Shown here: piece after piece, positions 42,618-50,024 of the stretch
Numbering within the stretch: the stretch's first letter is position 1
Layout: each line of letters opens with the position of its first letter
NCBI GenBank assembly: GCA_963738575.1
Contig: CAVTWY010000002.1
Location: 868,001 to 932,000, forward strand
Length of the DNA stretch: 64,000 nucleotides
Source: CAVTWY01 sp963738575
GTDB taxonomy: Bacteria; Pseudomonadota; Gammaproteobacteria; Burkholderiales; Burkholderiaceae_C
Direction of reading: 5' to 3'
Translations under genes and position numbers: made by a program
Notes under the pieces: generated by a model
Told to the model about the DNA's origin: nothing
Database searches by the model: none
The model's input: the letters and a program-made list of their open reading frames with translations, nothing else

Positions 42618-43490
42618 TCATGCCCGCGCCCCAAACAAACCTTGGGGGCGAAACAGCAGCACCGCGATGAAGATGGCGAAGATGCCGATCTGCCCAAGCG
42701 ACTCGCCCAAAAAAAGCCCCCCCAAGGACTCCACCACACCAATGAGCAAGCCGCCCACCAAGGCGCCCGCAAAACTGCCCATACCGCCGAGCACCACGAT
42801 CGTGAACGCCACCAGCACAAAACCAGACCCGACCTGCGGGTTGACGTAATACGCTGGCAACAAAAAGCACGCTGCAGCGCCCAAACAGGCCAAACCGATG
42901 CCAAAGCACATGGCGTAGACATGATCGACGTCAATGCCCATCAATTTGGCGCCGTGCTTTTCTTTGGCCACCGCACGGATGGCTCGACCCAGGTCGGTGC
43001 GTGTGACCACCCACAACATCAAGGCCGACACCGCCAAGGCGCCCACAAATGCCACCAGCTTGGGCAACGCAATGAACGCAGGCCCGATGGGGATGGTGGT
43101 CAGGGTGTAGGCGGTTTCGATCGTGCGCGTGTCGCTCTTGAAGGCCAACAACGCCAAGTTCTCCAACACGATGGAAAGGCCCAGCGTCACCAACAAAATG
43201 TTTTCGTCTTTGCCGTGGCTGGCGCGGTTGATGATGCCGCGCTGCAAGGCGTAGCCCAGGACAAACATGCCAGGCACCACGATCGGCAACGCCAGGTACG
43301 GGTCGATGCCCCAGCGAGCTTTGAGCCAGTAGACGGCATACAAGGCCACCATCAACGCCGCACCATGTGCGAAGTTGATGATGTGCAGCACGCCATAGAT
43401 CAGCGTCAACCCCAGCGCGATCAGCGCATACACCGCACCCGTTGTGATCCCGTTCAGCGTCGAAGCAAAGAGGACGTCGAAGTCGAGCAT
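42618..43490 (-). CDS. livH: ABC transporter permease LivH
   Basis: A 290-residue permease with about eight membrane segments. LivH landmarks: LNGITTGAVYALIALGLTLIYGVLHIINFAHG at the start (positions 13-44), IRAVAKEKHGAKLMGIDVDHVYA in the cytoplasmic loop, and VVLGGMGSFAGALVGGLLIGV. It lies 13 bases downstream of the substrate-binding protein gene and is complete. Confidence 0.92.
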   Translation of the reverse strand: MLDFDVLFASTLNGITTGAVYALIALGLTLIYGVLHIINFAHGAALMVALYAVYWLKARWGIDPYLALPIVVPGMFVLGYALQRGIINRASHGKDENILLVTLGLSIVLENLALLAFKSDTRTIETAYTLTTIPIGPAFIALPKLVAFVGALAVSALMLWVVTRTDLGRAIRAVAKEKHGAKLMGIDVDHVYAMCFGIGLACLGAAACFLLPAYYVNPQVGSGFVLVAFTIVVLGGMGSFAGALVGGLLIGVVESLGGLFLGESLGQIGIFAIFIAVLLFRPQGLFGARA

Positions 43491-43503
43491 GCGTGCGTTG
43501 GCG

Positions 43504-44722
43504 TTACACCGTCCGAAGCGGGAAGATGGGCTCGGCCTCGCGATAGTCGCGCGGCACGATCACGCGAATGTCGCCCTTGATGATTTGTGTCATCAGGGGT
43601 TGAGCGCCTTGGTTTTGCCCGTTGACAAACTTGGTCGGGCCGTAAGGCATGAAGTGATCGCTGAACGTGCTGTTGGCAAGCGCCTCAGTGATCGCCGCAC
43701 GGTCCGCACTCTTCGCCCGCTCAATCGCGTCGGCCAGCAGCCGCACTGCCGTGTACGTGTTAAACACCTCGTAGCTAAAAAACAGGCCCTTCGCCTCGAC
43801 ACGCTTGCGCAGGTCGACGGCTCGTTTGTCCTTGGGGTTGAACCAATGGTTGCAGTCAATGATGCCGTTGGCAGCGTCGGGAAATTCTTTCAAGAACTTG
43901 TAGCTTGACGCCGCACCACCAAGCACCGAAAAGATCGCTTTGGGCGTGACCTTTTGCTGCTGCATCGTGCGCACCAGCAGCGCGTATTCGTTGTAGTAGT
44001 TGGCAGGAATCACGATGTCGGGGTTCAATGCCTTCATGCGCAACACAATGTTGTTGAAATCGCGCGTGGGGTTGGCGTGCTTGACCACTTCAAGTACCGT
44101 TGTAGCCGTACCCCGGCAATTCGCGCGCCAGCAGGTTGGCCGTGCCCGAGCCAAAAAGGCTCTCTTCGTGAATGATCATCACCGTCTTGGCGGGCTTGCC
44201 CGCCGCGGTGTTGAGCACATGCAAGTTGGCCATCGCCACTTGCGCACAAGTGCGGTAGCCAGGCCCAAAGCGGAAGGTGTTTTTCAGACCGCGCTCGACG
44301 ATTTGGTCGGCCACGCCGATGTCAACGACGTGGGGCAAGTTGTACTTGGCAGCCGCTTGCGTGGTGGCCAAGCAAATGGCCGACGCAAAGGCGCCCACCA
44401 CGGCTGAAACGCCTGCTTCGTTCATCTTTTCGATCTCGGCAGCACCCGCTTGCGGTGTGCTTTGTGCGTCGCCCAGCATCACATCCAGCTTGGCGCCGCC
44501 CATCGAACGGATGCCCGTTTTGTTGATGTCTTCGATGGCCATCATGGCGCCCTCTCGGCACTGCTGCCCCGAGTAGGCCAGTGCCCCCGTGACGGGGTGC
44601 AAGATACCGACTTTGATGGTCTTGGGTTGCGCACGCGCCACCAGGGGCATGCCGAGAGCGGTCGTGCCGACCAAGGCTGCCGACTGCTGAATGAAGGTGC
44701 GACGTCTGGCTTGGGGGGTCAT
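43504..44722 (-). pseudogene. HAAT-type substrate-binding protein (LivK-like), frameshifted
   Basis: The start at 44722 (CAGGAGAT upstream) gives a Tat-like signal peptide RRRTFIQQSAALVGTTALGM and a periplasmic binding-protein domain up to ANLLARELPGYGY, where the frame meets a stop near 44090. The protein clearly continues in another frame from VLEVVKHANPTRDFNNIVL to the end at 43504. One extra base around 44095-44105 explains it; its removal gives a continuous protein of about 405 residues with GYGYKVLEVVKHA at the join. Without it the LivFGMH transporter would lack its receptor. It may be a recent mutation or a sequencing error. Confidence 0.82.
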
Positions 44723-44774
44723 GCAAATCTCCTGATGGTTGAACTCAAAGGCTGGGCAACGAAGGGTGAAACAA

Positions 44775-45578
44775 TCAATGAAACTGGGCCGATAACTCGG
44801 TGCTGACCCAAAGTTTGGCGTCAATATCGCCCACCCTGGACAACTGCATTTGGTACTGGTAGCGGTCGGGCCGGTAGAGGCCTTGAAGCCATTGCACGGG
44901 CCGGTCTTGGGCGTCCCACACCAGCCGATCCACGGCCAGCAAGGCACTGCCCACATCAACGTCCAGCGCGCGCGCGACCGCGGCATCGGCGTGTTTCGCT
45001 GAAATGCTTTGTGCCGCGCGTCCTATGGCAACACCCGAGGCTTCGAGCAGCATCAGCAGCGGCTTTTTGCCAAGCTCGCGCCGGCCAAAACCGTGGGCGC
45101 AGGATTGGGGAACATGCGTGGTGATGTAAGACAGCGGCCCTGCGCGGGTGCTTCGCACGCGCACCGCCTTTTGCACCATCACACCGTCGGCCACGTCCAA
45201 CTGCCGCGCCACCTCGGCCGAGGCAGGCAACACGTCACACCGCAGCACCTTGACCGACGTGCGCAGGCCCATGTTGACGATATTCTCCAGCAGGCCCGTG
45301 AGTTGCGCGCGTTGAGCTTGGTGCGCAGCGTCGGCGCGTTGCGAACGGGGTGCCGAAGCGGTTGGAACCACCACCGTGCCGCGCCCCGGTGAGCGCTCGA
45401 TCAGCCCGTCTTGCACCAACTGGTCGAGTGCACGGCGCACCGTCACTCGCGCCACGCCAAAGTCCTTCATCAGGCGCAATTCACCGGGCACCCCCGAGTC
45501 AAAGCGACCCTCAGCCAACTGCTCACGGAGCACCAGATAAATCTGGTGGTACTTGGGCAGCGGCAAAACTTGTTCCAT
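44775..45578 (-). CDS. GntR-family regulator (HutC type)
   Basis: A 267-residue regulator with an N-terminal GntR winged helix (PKYHQIYLVLREQLAEGRF, then VARVTVRRALDQLVQDGLIE and SPGRGTVV) and a C-terminal UTRA-like effector domain (about 85-260). It is the first gene of the module 2 operon, 52 bases before the substrate-binding protein, and transcribed with it. HutC-type proteins usually repress their operon until a pathway metabolite binds. A double palindrome just upstream (45601-45622) is the likely operator. The start ATG at 45578 follows a non-preferred TTG. Confidence 0.9.
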   Translation of the reverse strand: MEQVLPLPKYHQIYLVLREQLAEGRFDSGVPGELRLMKDFGVARVTVRRALDQLVQDGLIERSPGRGTVVVPTASAPRSQRADAAHQAQRAQLTGLLENIVNMGLRTSVKVLRCDVLPASAEVARQLDVADGVMVQKAVRVRSTRAGPLSYITTHVPQSCAHGFGRRELGKKPLLMLLEASGVAIGRAAQSISAKHADAAVARALDVDVGSALLAVDRLVWDAQDRPVQWLQGLYRPDRYQYQMQLSRVGDIDAKLWVSTELSAQFH

Positions 45579-45600
45579 CAACCGCCAGTCTAGGCTTCGC

Positions 45601-45622
45601 CTAATGTCCTGGCATTAGGACA
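45601..45622. promoter_or_regulatory. Interleaved double palindrome, GntR operator candidate
   Basis: Two perfect inverted repeats overlap: CTAATG-N6-CATTAG (45601-45618) and TGTCCT-N6-AGGACA (45605-45622). They lie 23-44 bases upstream of the GntR start and within 20 bases of the end of the MoaD-like gene. Position suits autoregulation of the module 2 operon; binding is inference. Confidence 0.6.
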
Positions 45623-45640
45623 AATAGGGATACCACCGCC

Positions 45641-45897
45641 TCAACCGCCACTGAGCGCCTGAACGATGCAGACATCGTCTGTCGCTTGCAGCACCTGCGC
45701 CAGTTCGTGCACGGCGACCCCGTTGACAAAGACCCGCATGTGAGGCCGCAACCTGCCTTGCTCGTCCACCATGCGAAAACGCATGCCGGGAAACTGCCGC
45801 TCCAGATCGGCCAGCAACACGCCAGCGTTTCGCCCCGGGCCTCGACCCTGGACTGGCCGGTGTAAGAACGCAAGGCGCTGGGGACAAGCACCTTCAT
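45641..45897 (-). pseudogene. MoaD/ThiS-like ubiquitin-fold protein, frameshifted
   Basis: The frame from 45897 begins MKVLVPSALRSYTGQSRVEA as MoaD-type proteins do, reaches GETLA, then loses sense. From about 45820 another frame continues VLLADLERQFPGMRFRMVDEQ and HMRVFVNGVAVHELAQVL and ends ALSGG, with the double glycine typical of MoaD/ThiS sulfur carriers. Adding one G near 45820-45822 (coding-strand ...CTGGCG-GTG...) restores an 85-residue protein. It lies 61 bases downstream of the BNR-propeller gene, a pairing often seen in related genomes. In its present form it could not make the carrier. Confidence 0.8.
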
Positions 45898-45958
45898 GGC
45901 AGCACGCCGTGATTGCCCTTCCGGGCGATGGCCTTCAAGTTCACGTTCGGCCGAAAGC

Positions 45959-47170
45959 CTAAGCCCACGCTACAGCCTCAACCGCGTAAATCTCGGGCAG
46001 GTGGCGCGCGATGCATGACCAACGGGCGCCTTCGTCACGGCTGGCCCACAACTCGCCACTGGTGGTGCCAAAGTAAAGCCCCACCGGATCTCGCGCGTCC
46101 CCGGTCATGGCCTGGCGCTTGACCGTCCACCAGGCTTGATCCACTGGCATGCCGACATCTTGTCGTTGCCAAGTTTTGCCACCGTTGCGCGTGGCATAGG
46201 CAGCCGGTTGCCCCTGGGGGCTGGTGCGCGGCCACACACTGGTGCCATCCATGGGAAACACCCACGCCGTTTGGTCGTCCCGCGGATGCACCACCATCGG
46301 AAACCCGACGTCACCCACCCGCTTGGGCATCTTGCGCCCCACCCGCACCCACTGCGTGCCGGGCCGGTCCAAGCGGTAAATGCCGCAGTGGTTTTGCTGG
46401 TAGAGCCGGTCGGGGTTGCTGGGGCACAGTCGCACCACGTGCGGATCGTGGTAGGTCAGCGTGGTCGTGTCAAAGCCTTCGACCACTTCAAGCCCCTGCA
46501 CCAAGGTCGTCCAGCTCAAGCCCGCGTCGGTGCTTTCATGCACGCCGCCACTGGACATGGCAAAGTACAGGTGCGCTGCGTCGCGGGGGTCGACGATGAT
46601 CGAGTGCAGCTTGGGGCCGTCGGGCGTGCCGTCTTGCACGCTGCCCATCCACTCACGGTATTGCGCGCTGTCGTTGATGCTTGGCAGCGGCACCCAACTA
46701 TCGCCCCCGTCGGTGGACCGAAACAGCCCTTGGGGCGAGGTGCCCGCGTACCAGGTGTCGCGTTCGCTTTCGTGTCCGGGAGTGATCCAAAAGGTGTGAT
46801 CCACCGTGCGCCCCACGGTGCCCTCGGGCGCTTTGGCAAAGGCGGGCGGTTGCGCCGCTTCTTTCCAAGTGCGCCCCTGGTTGGTCGAGCGAAAGATCGT
46901 GGGGCCCAAGTGCCCCGTCTTGGCGGCGGCCAGCAACGTGCGGCCATCGCGCGGGTCCTGCTGCACGTGGCTGATGATGTGGCCCAAAAAGTGCGGGCCC
47001 TCCGCCGTCCAGGTTTTGCGTTTTGCGTCGCTGTGAAAAACCCAGGCGCCCTTGCGGGTGGCGACCAACAGGGCCAGATGGCTTGAAGCGCTTGCCCTCA
47101 CTGGTTTGCGTTTGGCTGGAGCGGCTGCACCTGGTTTGCGAGCTGGGGCGGGTGCTTGCACGATGGCCAT
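45959..47170 (-). CDS. BNR/sialidase-like beta-propeller protein
   Basis: A 403-residue protein. After a basic Ala/Pro/Lys-rich N-terminus come repeated BNR-type Asp-box blades (STNQGRTW, STDGGDSW, STDAGLSW, TRNGGKTW, SRDEGARW), a five- or six-bladed propeller of the exo-alpha-sialidase/YCF48-like group. No sialidase catalytic arginine triad can be identified, so glycosidase activity is doubtful. There is no signal peptide: the start at 47170 (AAGGAG upstream) leads straight into the basic stretch. Its neighbour is the MoaD-like gene, which suggests a shared cytoplasmic role of unknown nature. Confidence 0.82.
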   Translation of the reverse strand: MAIVQAPAPARKPGAAAPAKRKPVRASASSHLALLVATRKGAWVFHSDAKRKTWTAEGPHFLGHIISHVQQDPRDGRTLLAAAKTGHLGPTIFRSTNQGRTWKEAAQPPAFAKAPEGTVGRTVDHTFWITPGHESERDTWYAGTSPQGLFRSTDGGDSWVPLPSINDSAQYREWMGSVQDGTPDGPKLHSIIVDPRDAAHLYFAMSSGGVHESTDAGLSWTTLVQGLEVVEGFDTTTLTYHDPHVVRLCPSNPDRLYQQNHCGIYRLDRPGTQWVRVGRKMPKRVGDVGFPMVVHPRDDQTAWVFPMDGTSVWPRTSPQGQPAAYATRNGGKTWQRQDVGMPVDQAWWTVKRQAMTGDARDPVGLYFGTTSGELWASRDEGARWSCIARHLPEIYAVEAVAWA

Positions 47171-47238
47171 CTTGAACTCCTTGCCAAGCGACCGCGCCGT
47201 ACACGGTCTGGATGGGGGTAAATCATAGCGAAAAAAAG

Positions 47239-48423
47239 CTACGACACGGCGCCGGCACCGTAGTGCCCTGTCAGCAAGCGCCCAAGCCGAAAGCGCTCGT
47301 GCGCATATGGCGCCAGCGACACGTCGGTGGGCAAACCCAGAGCCTCTTGCGCCAGCAAGCGCCCCACCGCTGGCGATAGTTTGAAGCCATGGCCTGAGAA
47401 GCCATACGCAACGATCAAACCTGGCACATCGGCAAGCCGGCCCAACACGGGGTTCCAATCGGGTGTCACGTCGTAGACACCGGTCCATGAAGACGCCAAC
47501 CCAGCACTCTCAAACGATGGGAAACGCGCCGCCACCTGCTCCCCGATGGCACCAACAACGTCCCACGGCACCGGCCCTTGCTCGGTGTCAGGGTGTTCAA
47601 GCACCTCGCCTGAGGTACCTTCACTAACGAGCATTTGTCGTCCCCCGTAGCTGCGGCAGTAGATCATGCCGCGCGAGCCCAGGTCCTTGTACACCGGCAT
47701 CGTGTAGGCATAGGGTTCTGGACCCTCAAGCGCAAGCACGGTGTGTCTTTCGGCGCGCAGCGGTGTCCGCACCCCTGTCCATCGTTCTAGGCTTTGTGCC
47801 CAGATGTTCTGGGCACTGATCACGATGGGCGCGTCGAATCGCCCTTGTGACGTGTCAACGCCCACCACACGACCGTGGTCACGCAGCAGCGAATGCACTT
47901 CGACACCCTCGATGATCTTGACGCCACGGCGACGGGCTGCACGCGCAAAACCAGTGGCCACCAAGTAGGCGTCGGCAAAACCGGCTTCGGGTTCATAGCC
48001 TATCAAGGCAGCGTCATCAAAACGGCAGATCGGTAGCCTAGCCATTGCGCTCTGGGCATCCAGCGTTTGCACTTCGATGCCCATGGCACGCTGAGCTTGC
48101 AATGCTGCGCGCAGGGGCTCCAGTCGAGGCCCTGCAGGCGCCGCAATCAAGTAGCCGCACTTGACCAATCCAGCCGACGCCTCATCGTCGTCCAGCAAGG
48201 CGGCAAAGTGGTTGAAGCTGTGCCACGAACGTCGCGCCAAATCTACGTTCTCAACCACAGAGTAATGGGTGCGCAAAATGCCACTGCTTTGAGCCGTGGT
48301 GCCCGACCCAACCGCCGCCCGTTCCAAAACAACCACTCGGCCTGCCCCCAACGCTGCAAGGCTGAAAGCTACCGATGTGCCGATCACGCCAGCACCGATA
48401 ACGATCACGTCATGTTGGCTCAT
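47239..48423 (-). CDS. FAD-dependent oxidoreductase (D-amino-acid oxidase/sarcosine oxidase fold)
   Basis: A 394-residue flavoprotein: dinucleotide motif VIVIGAGVIGTSVAFSLAALG at residue 5, VVVLERAAVGSGTTAQSSGILR, and C-terminal WTGVYDVTPDWNPVLGRL plus VAYGFSGHGFKLSPAVGRLLA. This is the DAO family, which oxidises N-methyl or primary amines of amino acids (sarcosine, glycine, D-amino acids). It is divergent from the TAXI transporter genes across 177 bases, which show no repeats or terminators. The transporter may bring in its substrate; this link is inference. Confidence 0.87.
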   Translation of the reverse strand: MSQHDVIVIGAGVIGTSVAFSLAALGAGRVVVLERAAVGSGTTAQSSGILRTHYSVVENVDLARRSWHSFNHFAALLDDDEASAGLVKCGYLIAAPAGPRLEPLRAALQAQRAMGIEVQTLDAQSAMARLPICRFDDAALIGYEPEAGFADAYLVATGFARAARRRGVKIIEGVEVHSLLRDHGRVVGVDTSQGRFDAPIVISAQNIWAQSLERWTGVRTPLRAERHTVLALEGPEPYAYTMPVYKDLGSRGMIYCRSYGGRQMLVSEGTSGEVLEHPDTEQGPVPWDVVGAIGEQVAARFPSFESAGLASSWTGVYDVTPDWNPVLGRLADVPGLIVAYGFSGHGFKLSPAVGRLLAQEALGLPTDVSLAPYAHERFRLGRLLTGHYGAGAVS

Positions 48424-48600
48424 GGGGTGCCATTCGGCCAGCTTGCGCCTTCCCAATGAAGGCACGCGCGAACGAAACGGTGCAGTGTTTTCATGGTTGC
48501 GGTTGGAAAAAGCATCGTTGGCAAGGGCAAACGCGCATAGGTCGACCCCCATCCAAGCCGCTATCGTCGCATGCTCGAACCAACCCTCAGGAGAACCCCC

Positions 48601-49569
48601 ATGAAAATCGGCACGAAGTTGGCTGCGGCGATGGTGATTGCAGGCCTCATGATGACCGCCGCCCTGGCGCAACAGCGCATGTTCTTCGGCATTGCCACGG
48701 GTGGCACGGGTGGCACTTACTACCCGCTGGGTGGCATGTTGGCCCAACTGATCTCTAACAAAGCGTCGGTTGACGGCAAAAAGATATCGGCCACTGCTGA
48801 AGCCGCAGGGGCTTCGGTGGGCAACGTCAAGTTGCTGGGCAACAAGGAAATCGAATCGGCATTCGTGGCTGCAGATATTCTTGATGCCGCTTACAACGGC
48901 ACCAGCCAGTTCGACAAAGCAGCGCTGAAAAACGTGCGTGCGCTGGGTGCGCTTTACCCCGAGACGGTGCAGTTGATCACGCGCGCTGATTTCAACATCA
49001 ACAGCGTGCGAGATTTAAAAGGCAAGAGCATTTCATCGGGCGCACCAGGCTCGGGGCAGTACCAGTTGTTGACCGATCTATTGAGGGTGCACGGCATGAC
49101 ACGCGCCGACGTCAAAGAAGACTTGTCATCGTTCTCGCAGGCCGTTGACAAAATCAAAGACGGCAACTTGCACGCAACGCTGATCACTGCTGGCGTCCCC
49201 ACGTCGGCCGTGACCGACTTTGCACAAAGTCATGCCCTCAAGGTGATTGCCCTGAGCGGCCCTGAAATAGCCGAACTGCAAAAGCAGCAGCCGTACTACG
49301 CCAGCGTCCCCCTGCCCGCCAACACGTACAAGGGTCAAACGGCTGCCGTTCCCACCCTGGCTGTCATGGCCGTTTGGGCCACCCATGACGGTGTACCCGA
49401 CAACGTCGCCTACGAGGTCACCAAAGCGCTGTACGAAAACGTGGCCATCATGGGTCAAGTGCACGTTCAAGGCAAAAACATCGCTCTGGGCACCGCGTTG
49501 TCGGTTGGCACCGCGCCCATGCATCCGGGCTCTTTGAAATACTTCAAAGAAAAGGGCGTCGCCAAGTGA
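48601..49569 (+). CDS. TAXI-family TRAP transporter solute receptor
   Basis: A 322-residue periplasmic receptor. After a signal peptide ending MTAALAQQ, the TAXI signature IATGGTGGTYYPLGGMLAQLI follows at residue 30, then ATAEAAGASVGNVKLLGNKEI, SSGAPGSGQYQLLTDLLRVHG and the C-terminal APMHPGSLKYFKEKG, typical of the family. AGGAG precedes the start. TAXI receptors work with fused TRAP permeases, found two genes downstream. Known relatives carry glutamate or 2-oxoglutarate; this one's substrate is unknown. Confidence 0.92.
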   Translation: MKIGTKLAAAMVIAGLMMTAALAQQRMFFGIATGGTGGTYYPLGGMLAQLISNKASVDGKKISATAEAAGASVGNVKLLGNKEIESAFVAADILDAAYNGTSQFDKAALKNVRALGALYPETVQLITRADFNINSVRDLKGKSISSGAPGSGQYQLLTDLLRVHGMTRADVKEDLSSFSQAVDKIKDGNLHATLITAGVPTSAVTDFAQSHALKVIALSGPEIAELQKQQPYYASVPLPANTYKGQTAAVPTLAVMAVWATHDGVPDNVAYEVTKALYENVAIMGQVHVQGKNIALGTALSVGTAPMHPGSLKYFKEKGVAK

Positions 49570-50024
49570 TCGCGCTGGGGCGCACCGCAGCGGCGGTGGC
49601 CTTGCTGGCGTTTTCGACTGGAGTTGCATGTTGTGAGTTGGTTTTAACCGACCATCGCAGCGGTGTCGAATTGACACGCCTGCCACTCGATGCCGCAGCG
49701 CCTGCGGCGCGCATCGCCTTCGAGCACTCGGTGCTTGGCGCCACGGTGGTTGACCACTACCACTTCGCGCCCGTGGCACACCTGGTTGAAGAGCGCTTCA
49801 AGGGCCAGGGCTACGGTCTGCCACACACTGCCGGGCCTGGTGAGTCGCTGCTGCGCGACGGAGAAGGTTGGCGCCTACTGCTCAACCGCGTGGTGCAGCC
49901 ACTGGTGGTGCGGCCGCTGCCCCAGCAGCGCATGCGCTTGCTGCTGGGGCAGCGCGAATGGCTGCTTGGCAGTATCAGCACGCAAGCCATTGAGTTTCAA
50001 GCGCTGGGCTGCCCAACATCGTGA
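49566..50024 (+). CDS. DUF1850 protein of the TAXI-TRAP unit
   Basis: A 152-residue protein starting with GTG inside the stop codon of the receptor gene. A hydrophobic signal-like N-terminus is followed by the DUF1850 core (FEHSVLGATVVDHYHF, FKGQGYGLPH). DUF1850 genes often lie between TAXI receptors and fused TRAP permeases, so a supporting role in the transporter is probable though its mechanism is not known. The permease gene starts in its stop codon (GTGA), so all three are coupled. Confidence 0.82.
   Translation: MIALGRTAAAVALLAFSTGVACCELVLTDHRSGVELTRLPLDAAAPAARIAFEHSVLGATVVDHYHFAPVAHLVEERFKGQGYGLPHTAGPGESLLRDGEGWRLLLNRVVQPLVVRPLPQQRMRLLLGQREWLLGSISTQAIEFQALGCPTS

Noticed and set aside
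45959..47170. Secreted sialidase
   Set aside because: No signal peptide and no recognisable catalytic arginine triad; only the propeller repeats are supported.
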